From Pseudomonadota bacterium (lineage in GTDB: Bacteria > Pseudomonadota > Gammaproteobacteria > Xanthomonadales > Xanthomonadaceae), in NCBI GenBank assembly GCA_023391775.1, contig JAEWAG010000033.1, positions 1 through 7,443 on the forward strand: a stretch of DNA of 7,443 bases, written 5' to 3'. The position numbers and the translations under genes are program-made. Below the pieces are notes generated by a model. That model saw nothing but the letters and a program-made list of their open reading frames with translations, made no database searches and was not told where the DNA came from. Positions 1-6,316 of this stretch are shown here, piece after piece (positions within the stretch are counted from its first letter, which is position 1; each line of letters begins with the position of its first letter).

Positions 1-109
1 CCTCAACCGGCTGTCGGACCTGCTGTTCGTGCTGGCCCGCGTCCTGGCGCGGGAGGCTGGCGAGGGCGAGGTGATCTGGCGCCACGAGCGCCGCCACGCC
101 GGCCGCTGA
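1..109 (+). CDS. PduO-type cob(I)alamin adenosyltransferase, C-terminal end (partial)
   Basis: The gene enters from the left edge. Codons run from base 2, giving 35 residues that begin LNRLSDLLFVLARVLAREAG, and stop at TGA 107-109. The N-R-L-S-D-x-L-F-x-x-A-R pattern is the signature of the last helix of PduO/MMAB-type ATP:cob(I)alamin adenosyltransferases. In that family these residues lie near the ATP and corrinoid site. The enzyme transfers the 5'-deoxyadenosyl group of ATP to cob(I)alamin in the cytoplasm to make adenosylcobalamin. The tail is short and basic (RHERRHAGR). Only about a fifth of a usual 180-190 residue protein is visible, so the N-terminal nucleotide-binding motif cannot be checked. 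The next gene on the same strand starts 58 nt downstream, so co-transcription is possible. The family call is from recognition of this C-terminal motif alone. Confidence 0.82.
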   Translation, partial: LNRLSDLLFVLARVLAREAGEGEVIWRHERRHAGR

Positions 110-115
110 GCGGCC
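101..115 (+). terminator. Hairpin centred on the adenosyltransferase stop codon (weak terminator candidate)
   Basis: Six bases (GGCCGC, 101-106) are perfectly complementary to GCGGCC at 110-115, with the TGA stop codon forming the three-base loop. No run of T follows, so this is not a standard intrinsic terminator. It may be only a product of GC-rich sequence. The ten bases GCCCGCCGGC at 113-122 recur as a direct repeat at 141-150, filling much of the short intergenic gap. Confidence 0.25.
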
Positions 116-167
116 CGCCGGCGCGCACCCTGTGGAAAGCGCCCGCCGGCCAAGGTAGCGTGCGGAC

Positions 168-1079
168 ATGCTCGCCTGGACCCATGCCGCCTGCCTTGCC
201 CACGACACCGGTCCGGACCATCCGGAGCGTCCGGCCCGCCTGCAGTCGGTCCTGGATGCCCTCCAGCAGCACTGCCCGTCCCTGGAATGGCGCGAGGCGC
301 CCGCCGCCCGGCGTGGTGACCTGTGCCGGGTGCATACCGCCGCGATGGTGGACCAGGTGCTTGCGCCGGTGACCTCCGGCATCCATCACCTGGACGCGGA
401 AACCCTGGTTTCCTGTGGCTCGGCGCGCGCCGCGGTGCATGCCGCCGGCGCCGGCATCGCCGCGGTCGACGGGGTGATGGCCGGGCCGCAGCGGGTCGCC
501 TTCTGCGCGGTGCGCCCGCCGGGCCATCACGCCACCGACGACACCCCGATGGGTTTCTGCCTGCTCAACAACATCGCCGTGGCCGCGGCCCATGCCCTGG
601 ACCAGCACGGCCTGGAGCGGGTGGCGATCGTCGATTTCGACGTGCACCACGGCAACGGCACCCAGGCCATCTTCCGCGACGAACCGCGGGTGGCCTACTT
701 CAGCACCCACCAGTCCGGCCTGTACCCGCACACCGGCCACGCCCGCGAGCGCGGCCTGGGCAACCTGCACAACGTGCTGCTGCCACCGGGCAGCGGCGGT
801 TTCCGCTTCCGCAACACCTGGGCGGACAACCTGCTGCCGATGCTGGACGACTTCCGCCCGCAGCTGCTGCTGGTTTCCGCCGGCTTCGACGCCCACCTGG
901 CCGACCCGCTGGCCGACCTGATGCTCGACGCCGGGGACTTCGCCTGGCTGAGCGCCGAACTGCTGGCCATCGCCCGGCGCCACGGCCAGGGCCGGCTGGT
1001 GTCGATGCTGGAAGGCGGCTACAACCTCGACGCGCTGGCCGAATGCAGCGTGGCGCACGTGCAGGCGCTCGGCGGCTGA
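168..1079 (+). CDS. Histone deacetylase family / acetylpolyamine amidohydrolase-type zinc deacetylase
   Basis: This is a 303-residue protein of the arginase/deacetylase fold, class II HDAC-like (AcuC/AphA/HDAH group). It is a Zn-dependent hydrolase that removes acetyl groups from lysine, polyamines or related amides. The start is supported by the family-typical N-terminal box HDTGPDHPERPARL (residues 12-25). Visible motifs are RPPGHHA (116-122, with the active-site His pair H120/H121), GFCLLNN (129-135), VDFDVHHGNGTQ (155-166, with zinc ligands D158 and H160), SAGFDAH (237-243, third zinc ligand D241) and LEGGYN (281-286, catalytic Tyr Y285). All key residues are present and the length is normal, so an active enzyme is expected. 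No signal peptide is seen, so it should be cytoplasmic. The ATG has only a weak AAGG at 152-155 upstream. It lies 58 nt after the adenosyltransferase gene and 93 nt before lptD. The true substrate in bacteria cannot be read from sequence. Confidence 0.93.
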   Translation: MLAWTHAACLAHDTGPDHPERPARLQSVLDALQQHCPSLEWREAPAARRGDLCRVHTAAMVDQVLAPVTSGIHHLDAETLVSCGSARAAVHAAGAGIAAVDGVMAGPQRVAFCAVRPPGHHATDDTPMGFCLLNNIAVAAAHALDQHGLERVAIVDFDVHHGNGTQAIFRDEPRVAYFSTHQSGLYPHTGHARERGLGNLHNVLLPPGSGGFRFRNTWADNLLPMLDDFRPQLLLVSAGFDAHLADPLADLMLDAGDFAWLSAELLAIARRHGQGRLVSMLEGGYNLDALAECSVAHVQALGG

Positions 1080-1141
1080 ACCCGCGCCGGACGCCATCCA
1101 CCCTTTCATTGCCCGCATGCACCTGCATCCGGCAAGCTACC

Positions 1142-1154
1142 GCCGGTTTCCGGC
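1142..1154 (+). other. Short hairpin in the lptD 5' leader
   Basis: GCCGG (1142-1146) and CCGGC (1150-1154) can pair around a TTT loop, ending 18 nt before the GTG start of lptD. The 93-bp gap between the deacetylase gene and lptD (1080-1172) shows no Shine-Dalgarno-like purine tract close to the start. I also see no convincing sigma-70 or sigma-E promoter boxes in it. If transcription starts in this gap, the hairpin would sit where it could influence ribosome access. This is a weak structural observation only. Confidence 0.25.
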
Positions 1155-1172
1155 CTGGACGCCCCTTCCCCC

Positions 1173-3479
1173 GTGCGACGCCCCCTGCGAACCCCCCTGC
1201 GCCTGCTGTCACTTTCCATCGGCGTCGCCCTTGGCGCGCCCGCGCTGGCCGACGAGAAGCCGCTGAACTGGAGCCTGTGCCCGGTGGAGGAGATCCTGCC
1301 CGCCTTCAGCGAGGCGCCGCCGGCGGACCCGGTCGCGGCCCAGTCGCGCAACGACCAGCCCACCGCCATCGAGGGCGACGAACTCAGCGGCACCGAAAGC
1401 ACCCCGCAGTACCAGGGCAACGTGGCCCTGGTGCGCGGCGACCAGTTCCTGGGCACCGACCAGCTGCGCTTCGACACCGAGACCGGCCGCTACGTGGCCG
1501 AGGGCAACGTGCGCTACCAGGATTCGGGCATCCGCATCGTCGCCGACCGTGCCGAGGGCAGCCAGGACGACGACAGCCACGTCATCACCAACATCCGCTA
1601 CCAGCTGGTCGATCGTCGCGGCAACGGCGGCGCCGACTCCATCTCCATGCGTGGACCGGTGGGCCAGATGTACCACTCCACCTACAGTACCTGCGAGCCC
1701 TCGCAGCGGGCCTGGGAGCTGCGCGCGCAGCGCATCGACGTGGACAACGACGAGGGCTTCGGCGTGGCCCGCAACGCGGTGCTGCGGATGGGCAGATTCC
1801 CGGTGCTGTACGTGCCGTGGATCAAGTTCCCGGTGGACGACCGCCGCCGCACCGGCCTGCTCTACCCTTCGGTAAGCACCTCCGGCCGCAACGGTTTCGA
1901 CTACCGCCAGCCGATCTACCTCAACCTGGCGCCGAACTACGACGCCACCCTGACCCCGCGCATCATGACCAAGCGCGGGCTGATGCTGGATACCGAGTTC
2001 CGCTACCTGTACGAGGGCGGCCGCGGCATCCTCTCCGGCAGCTACCTGCCCGACGATGAGCTGCGCGACCGCGACCGCGGCCGCTTCCAGTTCAGCGGCT
2101 ACCACAACATCGACCGCCACTGGCAGGCGCGCGCCAACCTGTCCTGGGTCAGCGACGACCGCTATGTCGAGGATTTCTCCAACCGCCTGGCGGGCGTGTC
2201 GGCCTCGTACCTGCAGAGCACCGCCGGCGTGTTCGGCACCGGCCGCACCTGGAGTGCCGGCGCCATGGCCGAGCATTACCAGCTCACCGACTACACCCTG
2301 ACCGACGACAACCTGCCGTACAGCCGCCTGCCGCGGGTGTTCGCCAACTGGCAGCAGCCACTGGGCCGGTGGCTGGACGCCGGGGTCTACGCCGAGGCCG
2401 TGCGCTTCGACCACAGCGAGCGGCCGGGTGGCAGCCGCCTGGACCTCAAGCCCTTCATCTCCGCGCGCCTGGGCGGCCCGGCCTGGTACGCCACCCCCAC
2501 CCTGGCCTGGCGCTACACCGCCTACCAGCTGGACGAGGAGCTGGCCGACCGTCTCAGCGGCGAGGACAACCCCAGCCGCAGCCTGCCGGTGGCCAGCTTC
2601 GACGCCGGCATGTACTTCGACCGTGACGCGACCTGGGGCGGCGAGCGCTTCCTGCACACCCTGGAGCCGCGCCTGTTCTACCTGTACGCCCCGTACCGGG
2701 ATCAGGACAACCTGCCCCTGTTCGACACGCGCCCGTTCACCTTCAGCTGGGGCCAGCTGTTCCGCGACAACCGCTATTCCGGCGCGGACCGGCAGACCGA
2801 CGCCAACCAGCTGACCGTGGCGCTGAGCACCCGCCTGATCCGCCAGGCCGACGGCCGCGAGAAGCTCTCGGCCAGCATCGGCCAGATCCGCTCCTTCGAG
2901 GACTCGCAGGTGGTGGCCCCGGGCGAGACCCCGGTCGCCCAGGGCAAGTCGGCCTGGGTGGCCGATGGCAACTACATGATCAACGACCGCTGGAACCTCG
3001 GCGCCTCGTACCAGTGGGACCCGAAGTTCCGCCGCGAGGACCTGGTCAGCGTGCGGGCGCGCTACCTGTGGCCGGGCGACGGCGTGGTCAACCTGACCTA
3101 CCGCTACCGCCGCGAACTGCTCGAGCAGGCGGACGTGTCCTTCCTCTACCCGCTCAACCCGACCTGGAGCCTGGTGGGCCGCTACTACCACTCCATCGCC
3201 GACGACAAGCTGCTGGAGGCCATCGCCGGCGTGCAGTGGGACAGCTGCTGCCTGGCCGTGCGCGCCGTGGCGCGCCGCTACGTGCGCAACCGCGAGGGCG
3301 ACCTGGACAATGCGCTGCAGGTGGAATTCGTGCTCAAGGGCGTGGGCTCGGCCGGCCAGGACACGGAGCGGACTTTGCGCCGTGCTATTCTCGGCTATCA
3401 CCGCGACGACCTTTACCTGGTCCCGCCCAGCAGTACGACGCCCGACCCGGACGACTACGATCCGAACCTCATTCCGTGA
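1173..3479 (+). CDS. lptD: LPS-assembly protein LptD (OstA/Imp), outer-membrane LPS translocon
   Basis: LptD forms, with the lipoprotein LptE, the outer-membrane complex that inserts lipopolysaccharide into the outer leaflet. The product has 768 residues (E. coli 784). Residues 1-26 are a signal peptide (RR-rich start, LLSLSIGVALG core, APALA cleavage site before D27), which supports the GTG start at 1173. An LptA-like beta-jellyroll follows (about 60-200), and then the LptD beta-barrel (about 220-745). Motifs shared with E. coli include NLAPNYDATLTPRIMTKRG (251-269), LEPRLFYLYAPYRDQ (497-511), ANQLT (544-548) and WSLVGRYYHS (665-674). All four cysteines needed for the inter-domain disulfides are present: C36, C174, C692 and C693, matching E. 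coli C31, C173, C724 and C725. Beyond the usual end, about 20 acidic, Pro-rich residues are added (750-768). surA starts 4 nt after the stop. No clear ribosome-binding site precedes the GTG. Confidence 0.97.
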   Translation: MRRPLRTPLRLLSLSIGVALGAPALADEKPLNWSLCPVEEILPAFSEAPPADPVAAQSRNDQPTAIEGDELSGTESTPQYQGNVALVRGDQFLGTDQLRFDTETGRYVAEGNVRYQDSGIRIVADRAEGSQDDDSHVITNIRYQLVDRRGNGGADSISMRGPVGQMYHSTYSTCEPSQRAWELRAQRIDVDNDEGFGVARNAVLRMGRFPVLYVPWIKFPVDDRRRTGLLYPSVSTSGRNGFDYRQPIYLNLAPNYDATLTPRIMTKRGLMLDTEFRYLYEGGRGILSGSYLPDDELRDRDRGRFQFSGYHNIDRHWQARANLSWVSDDRYVEDFSNRLAGVSASYLQSTAGVFGTGRTWSAGAMAEHYQLTDYTLTDDNLPYSRLPRVFANWQQPLGRWLDAGVYAEAVRFDHSERPGGSRLDLKPFISARLGGPAWYATPTLAWRYTAYQLDEELADRLSGEDNPSRSLPVASFDAGMYFDRDATWGGERFLHTLEPRLFYLYAPYRDQDNLPLFDTRPFTFSWGQLFRDNRYSGADRQTDANQLTVALSTRLIRQADGREKLSASIGQIRSFEDSQVVAPGETPVAQGKSAWVADGNYMINDRWNLGASYQWDPKFRREDLVSVRARYLWPGDGVVNLTYRYRRELLEQADVSFLYPLNPTWSLVGRYYHSIADDKLLEAIAGVQWDSCCLAVRAVARRYVRNREGDLDNALQVEFVLKGVGSAGQDTERTLRRAILGYHRDDLYLVPPSSTTPDPDDYDPNLIP

Positions 3480-3483
3480 GTCC

Positions 3484-4815
3484 ATGAGCCGACGCCTTCC
3501 CGCGATTCTCCTGGCGGCCTCCGCCCTGGTGTTCCTTCCCCCCGCAAGCGAGGCCCAGGCGCAGCAGCAGCTGCAGCCGGTGGAGCGCATCGCCGCGATC
3601 GTGGACGAGGACGTGATCCTGCAGAGCGAGCTGGAACTGGCGATGCGCAACATCGCCGCCCAGTACGCCGGCCGCGAGAACCAGCTGCCGCCGCGCGCGG
3701 TGCTCGAGCGCCAGGTGCTCGAGCGCCTGGTCCTGGTGCGCCTGCAGGTGGCACGCGCCCGCAGCATGGGCATCCGGGTCAGCGACCAGGAGCTGAACCA
3801 GACCGTCGCCTCCATCGCCCAGCAGAACGGGCTGAACGTGGAGGGCCTGCGCCAGCGCCTGGCTTCGGACGGCCTGTCGTTCGAGGAGTTCCGCCGCTCG
3901 CTGAGCGACGAGATCACCGTCCAGCGCCTGCGCCAGAGCTACATCCAGCGCATCAACGTCAGCGAGGGCGAGGTCGACGCGGCGCTCGAGCGCGAGGCCA
4001 CCGGTGGCCGCCAGTACCGCCTGGCCCATATCCTGGTCGCGCTGCCCGACGGCGCCACGGCCGAGCAGATCAGCACAGGCCAGCGCAAGATCGAGGGCAT
4101 CCTCAACGTCATCAACAAGGGCGAGATGGACTTCGCCGCCGCCGCGGTCCGCTATTCGGACAGCCCCAACGCGCTGGAAGGCGGTGACCTGGGCTGGCGC
4201 AGCCCGGACGAGATCCCCTCCGCGTTCGCCCAGCAGATCGGGCAGATGCAGCCGGGCCAGATCTTCGGCCCGGTGCGCGGCCCGAGCGGCTTCCAGCTGC
4301 TGCTGCTGTCCGACGTGCGTGACAGCAGCTCCGGCGCCCAAGCCCTGACCGTCACCGAGTACCACGTGCGCCACATCCTGGTGCGGGTGAACGACCGCCA
4401 GGACGAGGCCACCGCGCGCGCCAAGATCGACACCCTGCGCGCCCGCGTGGCCGGTGGCGCGTCCTTCCAGGACGTGGCCCGCGAGGCGTCCGAGGACAAC
4501 AGCACCCGCGGCCAGGGCGGCGACCTGGGCTGGTTCCCGGCCGACGCCTATGGCCCGGATTTCGGCAGCCAGGTGACGGCGCTGGAGGACGGTGGCATTT
4601 CCCAGCCGTTCCGTACCGACGCCGGCTGGCACATCATCGAGCGCGTCGGCGTGCGCCAGACCGACGTGACTGACGAGAACCGCCGCGCGCAGATCCGCGA
4701 CACCATCGGCCGGCGCAAGCTGGAAGAGGAATACGAGCGCTCGCTGCAGGAAATGCGCGGCGAGGCCTACGTCGTGTTCCGCACCGGCGACCGCGCCGAC
4801 GCCCCGGCCAACTGA
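3484..4815 (+). CDS. surA: Periplasmic chaperone and peptidyl-prolyl isomerase SurA
   Basis: SurA escorts unfolded outer-membrane proteins across the periplasm to the BAM machinery; LptD is a classic client. I choose ATG 3484, which gives 443 residues starting MSRRLPAILLAASALVF. This is a good signal peptide with a cleavage site near SEAQA (22-26). The open frame continues upstream into lptD but encodes nothing signal-like there. Residues about 30-175 form the N-terminal chaperone domain (VERIAAIVDEDVILQSELE at 33-51). Parvulin domain 1 spans about 178-278 and parvulin domain 2 about 293-388, followed by the C-terminal helix (about 395-432). Domain 2 keeps H297 (RHILV) and H383 (GWHIIE). Domain 1 keeps H182 (AHILV) but has Gln at 271 (GFQ) where the second His would be. 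Spacing to lptD (4 nt) and pdxA (3 nt) without strong ribosome-binding sites suggests translational coupling in one operon. Confidence 0.96.
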   Translation: MSRRLPAILLAASALVFLPPASEAQAQQQLQPVERIAAIVDEDVILQSELELAMRNIAAQYAGRENQLPPRAVLERQVLERLVLVRLQVARARSMGIRVSDQELNQTVASIAQQNGLNVEGLRQRLASDGLSFEEFRRSLSDEITVQRLRQSYIQRINVSEGEVDAALEREATGGRQYRLAHILVALPDGATAEQISTGQRKIEGILNVINKGEMDFAAAAVRYSDSPNALEGGDLGWRSPDEIPSAFAQQIGQMQPGQIFGPVRGPSGFQLLLLSDVRDSSSGAQALTVTEYHVRHILVRVNDRQDEATARAKIDTLRARVAGGASFQDVAREASEDNSTRGQGGDLGWFPADAYGPDFGSQVTALEDGGISQPFRTDAGWHIIERVGVRQTDVTDENRRAQIRDTIGRRKLEEEYERSLQEMRGEAYVVFRTGDRADAPAN

Positions 4816-4818
4816 TCC

Positions 4819-5799
4819 ATGCAGGCTCCACGGCTGGCGCTGGTTCCCGGCGAACCGGCCGGCATCGGCCCGGAGCTGTGCGTACGCCTGGCGCAGCAGC
4901 CGCGCCAGGACTGCCGGCTGGTCGCATTGGCCGACCCGGCCACCCTGCAGGCCGCCGCTGGCGCCCTCGGGCTGCCACTGAACCTGCTGCCCGAGCACGC
5001 ACCGGCCACCGTCCCCGGCGACCTGCCCCTGCGCGTGGTCGCCAACGCGCATGCGGTGGACTTCGGCAGGCCTGATCCGCGCAATGCGCGCGCCGTGGTC
5101 GATGCCCTGCTCGCCGCGGCTGAAGGCTGCCTCGATGGCAGCTTCGACGGCATGGTCACCGGCCCGGTGCTGAAGTCGACCATCAACGAAGGCGGCATCG
5201 CCTACACCGGCACCACCGAGCTGCTGGCCGGACACGCCGGCCGCGACGTGGTGATGATGCTGGCCAACGACGTGGTACGCGTGGCCCTGGCCACCACCCA
5301 CCTGCCGCTGCGGCAGGTCGCCGAGGCGATCGATGGCCGCCTGCTGCGCCAGGTGCTGGGCATCCTGCACCGCGCGATGCGCGAGGACTTCGGCATCGCC
5401 GACCCGGTGGTCGCGGTACTGGGCCTCAACCCGCATGCCGGCGAGGACGGCCACCTGGGCCGCGAGGAACTGGACGTGATGATCCCGGTGCTGGAGGCGC
5501 TGCGCGCAGAAGGCATGCGCCTGGTCGGTCCGCTGCCGGCCGATACCGCGTTCCTGCCGGGCAAGCTGCGCGGCTTCGACGCGGTGCTGGCCATGTACCA
5601 CGACCAGGGCCTGCCGGTACTCAAGTACAGCGGCTTCGAGCGCGCGGTGAACCTGACCCTGGGCCTGCCCTATCCGCGCGTGGCGGTGGACCACGGCACG
5701 GCGCTGGACCTGGCCGGCAAGGGGATCGCCGATCCATCCAGCCTGCAGGCGGCCGTGGAGACCTGCGCGCGGATGGCGGCGCAGCGTCGCGACGGGTAG
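4819..5799 (+). CDS. pdxA: 4-hydroxythreonine-4-phosphate dehydrogenase PdxA
   Basis: PdxA oxidises 4-phosphooxy-L-threonine with NAD(P)+, and the product is condensed by PdxJ in the DXP-dependent route to pyridoxine 5'-phosphate (vitamin B6). The 326-residue length is usual. Motifs seen are PGEPAGIGPEL (10-20), TGPVLK (114-119), ALATTHLPL (156-164), GLNPHAGEDGHLG (202-214), MYHDQGLPVLKY (259-270) and VDHGTALDLAG (290-300). The three metal-binding histidines are H161, H206 and H261, equivalent to E. coli H166, H211 and H266. The substrate residues K269, N278 and R287 are also present. The otherwise strongly conserved GHTE box reads GTTE (131-134), and GPVHK reads GPVLK, so two histidines near the substrate are replaced. 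I recall similar changes in other xanthomonads, so this is probably a lineage trait rather than decay. The gene starts 3 nt after surA. The expected next gene, rsmA/ksgA, is absent. Confidence 0.96.
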   Translation: MQAPRLALVPGEPAGIGPELCVRLAQQPRQDCRLVALADPATLQAAAGALGLPLNLLPEHAPATVPGDLPLRVVANAHAVDFGRPDPRNARAVVDALLAAAEGCLDGSFDGMVTGPVLKSTINEGGIAYTGTTELLAGHAGRDVVMMLANDVVRVALATTHLPLRQVAEAIDGRLLRQVLGILHRAMREDFGIADPVVAVLGLNPHAGEDGHLGREELDVMIPVLEALRAEGMRLVGPLPADTAFLPGKLRGFDAVLAMYHDQGLPVLKYSGFERAVNLTLGLPYPRVAVDHGTALDLAGKGIADPSSLQAAVETCARMAAQRRDG

Positions 5800-5813
5800 C
5801 GACTGCACGGGCC

Positions 5814-5827
5814 CTTCCTGCAGGAAG
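5814..5827. repeat. Perfect 14-bp palindrome just after pdxA
   Basis: CTTCCTGCAGGAAG reads the same on both strands and begins 15 nt after the pdxA stop. As RNA it could form a 5-bp stem with a UGCA loop. No U-run follows, so it is at best a weak terminator for the lptD-surA-pdxA transcript. The purine-rich stretch after it (GGGAGCGACGGCAAAGGC, 5831-5848) resembles words common in xanthomonad intergenic repeats. It may be the outer flank of the repeat cluster that starts at 5878. Confidence 0.4.
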
Positions 5828-5877
5828 CGCGGGAGCGACGGCAAAGGCAAAGACTGGGGACCGGCTCCGGACGGGGC

Positions 5878-5984
5878 CGCCGCACCCCGGGTATCCGGCG
5901 CACCGCTCGGGCGCACATCCATGTGCGCACTCGCGGCCGCGACACGTCCCTGTGCCGCTTGCCCCGGATACCCGGGGTACGGCG
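5878..5984 (-). repeat. Structured repeat, copy A (25-bp outer stem enclosing two hairpins)
   Basis: Arms 5878-5902 and 5960-5984 are inverted repeats, 23 of 25 matching, with a perfect 15-bp core ACCCCGGGTATCCGG at 5884-5898. Inside lie a perfect 7-bp hairpin (GCGCACA 5911-5917, loop TCCA, TGTGCGC 5922-5928) and a longer imperfect hairpin at 5939-5958. Read on the minus strand, the inner part aligns without difficulty to copy B at 6317-6421, so the two are inverted copies of one element. In minus sense the inner loops read TGGA and GGGA, and one outer-arm mismatch becomes a U-G pair, which suggests minus is the sense strand. It has the look of a REP/BIME- or MITE-like dispersed element. Copy number in the genome cannot be seen here. 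Confidence 0.8.
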
Positions 5985-6075
5985 TCCTTCGCGGACGTCG
6001 GGATCTGCTGCTTCGATGACGTCCAGCGTTTGGGTACGGACCAGATTTCCATGGCCACCAAGCATGGCGCCGGCG

Positions 6076-6091
6076 CGTGCGTCCTTGCACG
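6076..6091 (-). repeat. Short hairpin with a GGA loop, minus sense
   Basis: CGTGC (6076-6080) pairs with GCACG (6087-6091). On the minus strand the loop reads AAGGAC, so the hairpin resembles those inside copies A and B (stem on either side of an A-N-GGA loop). It stands alone without a long outer stem. It may be a degenerate remnant of the same element or chance. Confidence 0.3.
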
Positions 6092-6141
6092 GTCGGACGG
6101 ATCAGCCGTCAGGCTGGCCGCGTCCGCTCGCCCCCTGAGGC

Positions 6142-6170
6142 CGCGGCACGCAAGGATGCTTCGTGCGGCG
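6142..6170 (+). repeat. Imperfect hairpin with AAGGATG apex, plus sense
   Basis: GCACG (6146-6150) pairs with CGTGC (6162-6166), then, after one bulged C, AAG (6152-6154) pairs with CTT (6159-6161). Three more outer pairs form (6142-6144 with 6168-6170) beyond one mismatch. The apex carries AGGAUG, again an A-GGA-type motif. Possibly a third, decayed member of the local repeat set. Confidence 0.3.
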
Positions 6171-6316
6171 CTCCCGACAGGCAAAGCGCAATCGGCCAGG
6201 CGGGAGAGGCCACGGCTCCCATGCGCCCAGATGCGACCTGCACGCGACGCAGCGACCGAAAGCCGAACGGCGTCTTCTCCTCTTGCCGAAGTCGCGACCG
6301 CAATGCCGCGAAAAGA

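Noticed and set aside
323..2059. 578-codon plus-strand frame spanning the deacetylase gene and the start of lptD
   Set aside because: It is in a different frame from both real genes, is Arg/Pro/Gly-rich, and crosses the intergenic gap without any motif.
3375..3401. Possible internal promoter for surA within the lptD 3' end (TTGCGC with downstream TATTCT/TATCAC)
   Set aside because: The spacing is wrong (15 nt at best to TATCAC) and these bases code for the conserved LRRAILGYH segment of LptD, so the AT-rich patch is explained by coding.
5878..5984. tRNA gene (three-way or cloverleaf-like fold)
   Set aside because: The stem is far too long at 25 bp and there is no T-loop, anticodon arm or CCA end.
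3469..6090. Very long open frame on the minus strand opposite surA and pdxA (873 codons), and a similar one at 1209-3917 opposite lptD
   Set aside because: These are antisense shadows of high-GC genes: low-complexity Ala/Gly/Arg/Val/Gln-rich translations, no domains, and full overlap with three well-recognised genes.
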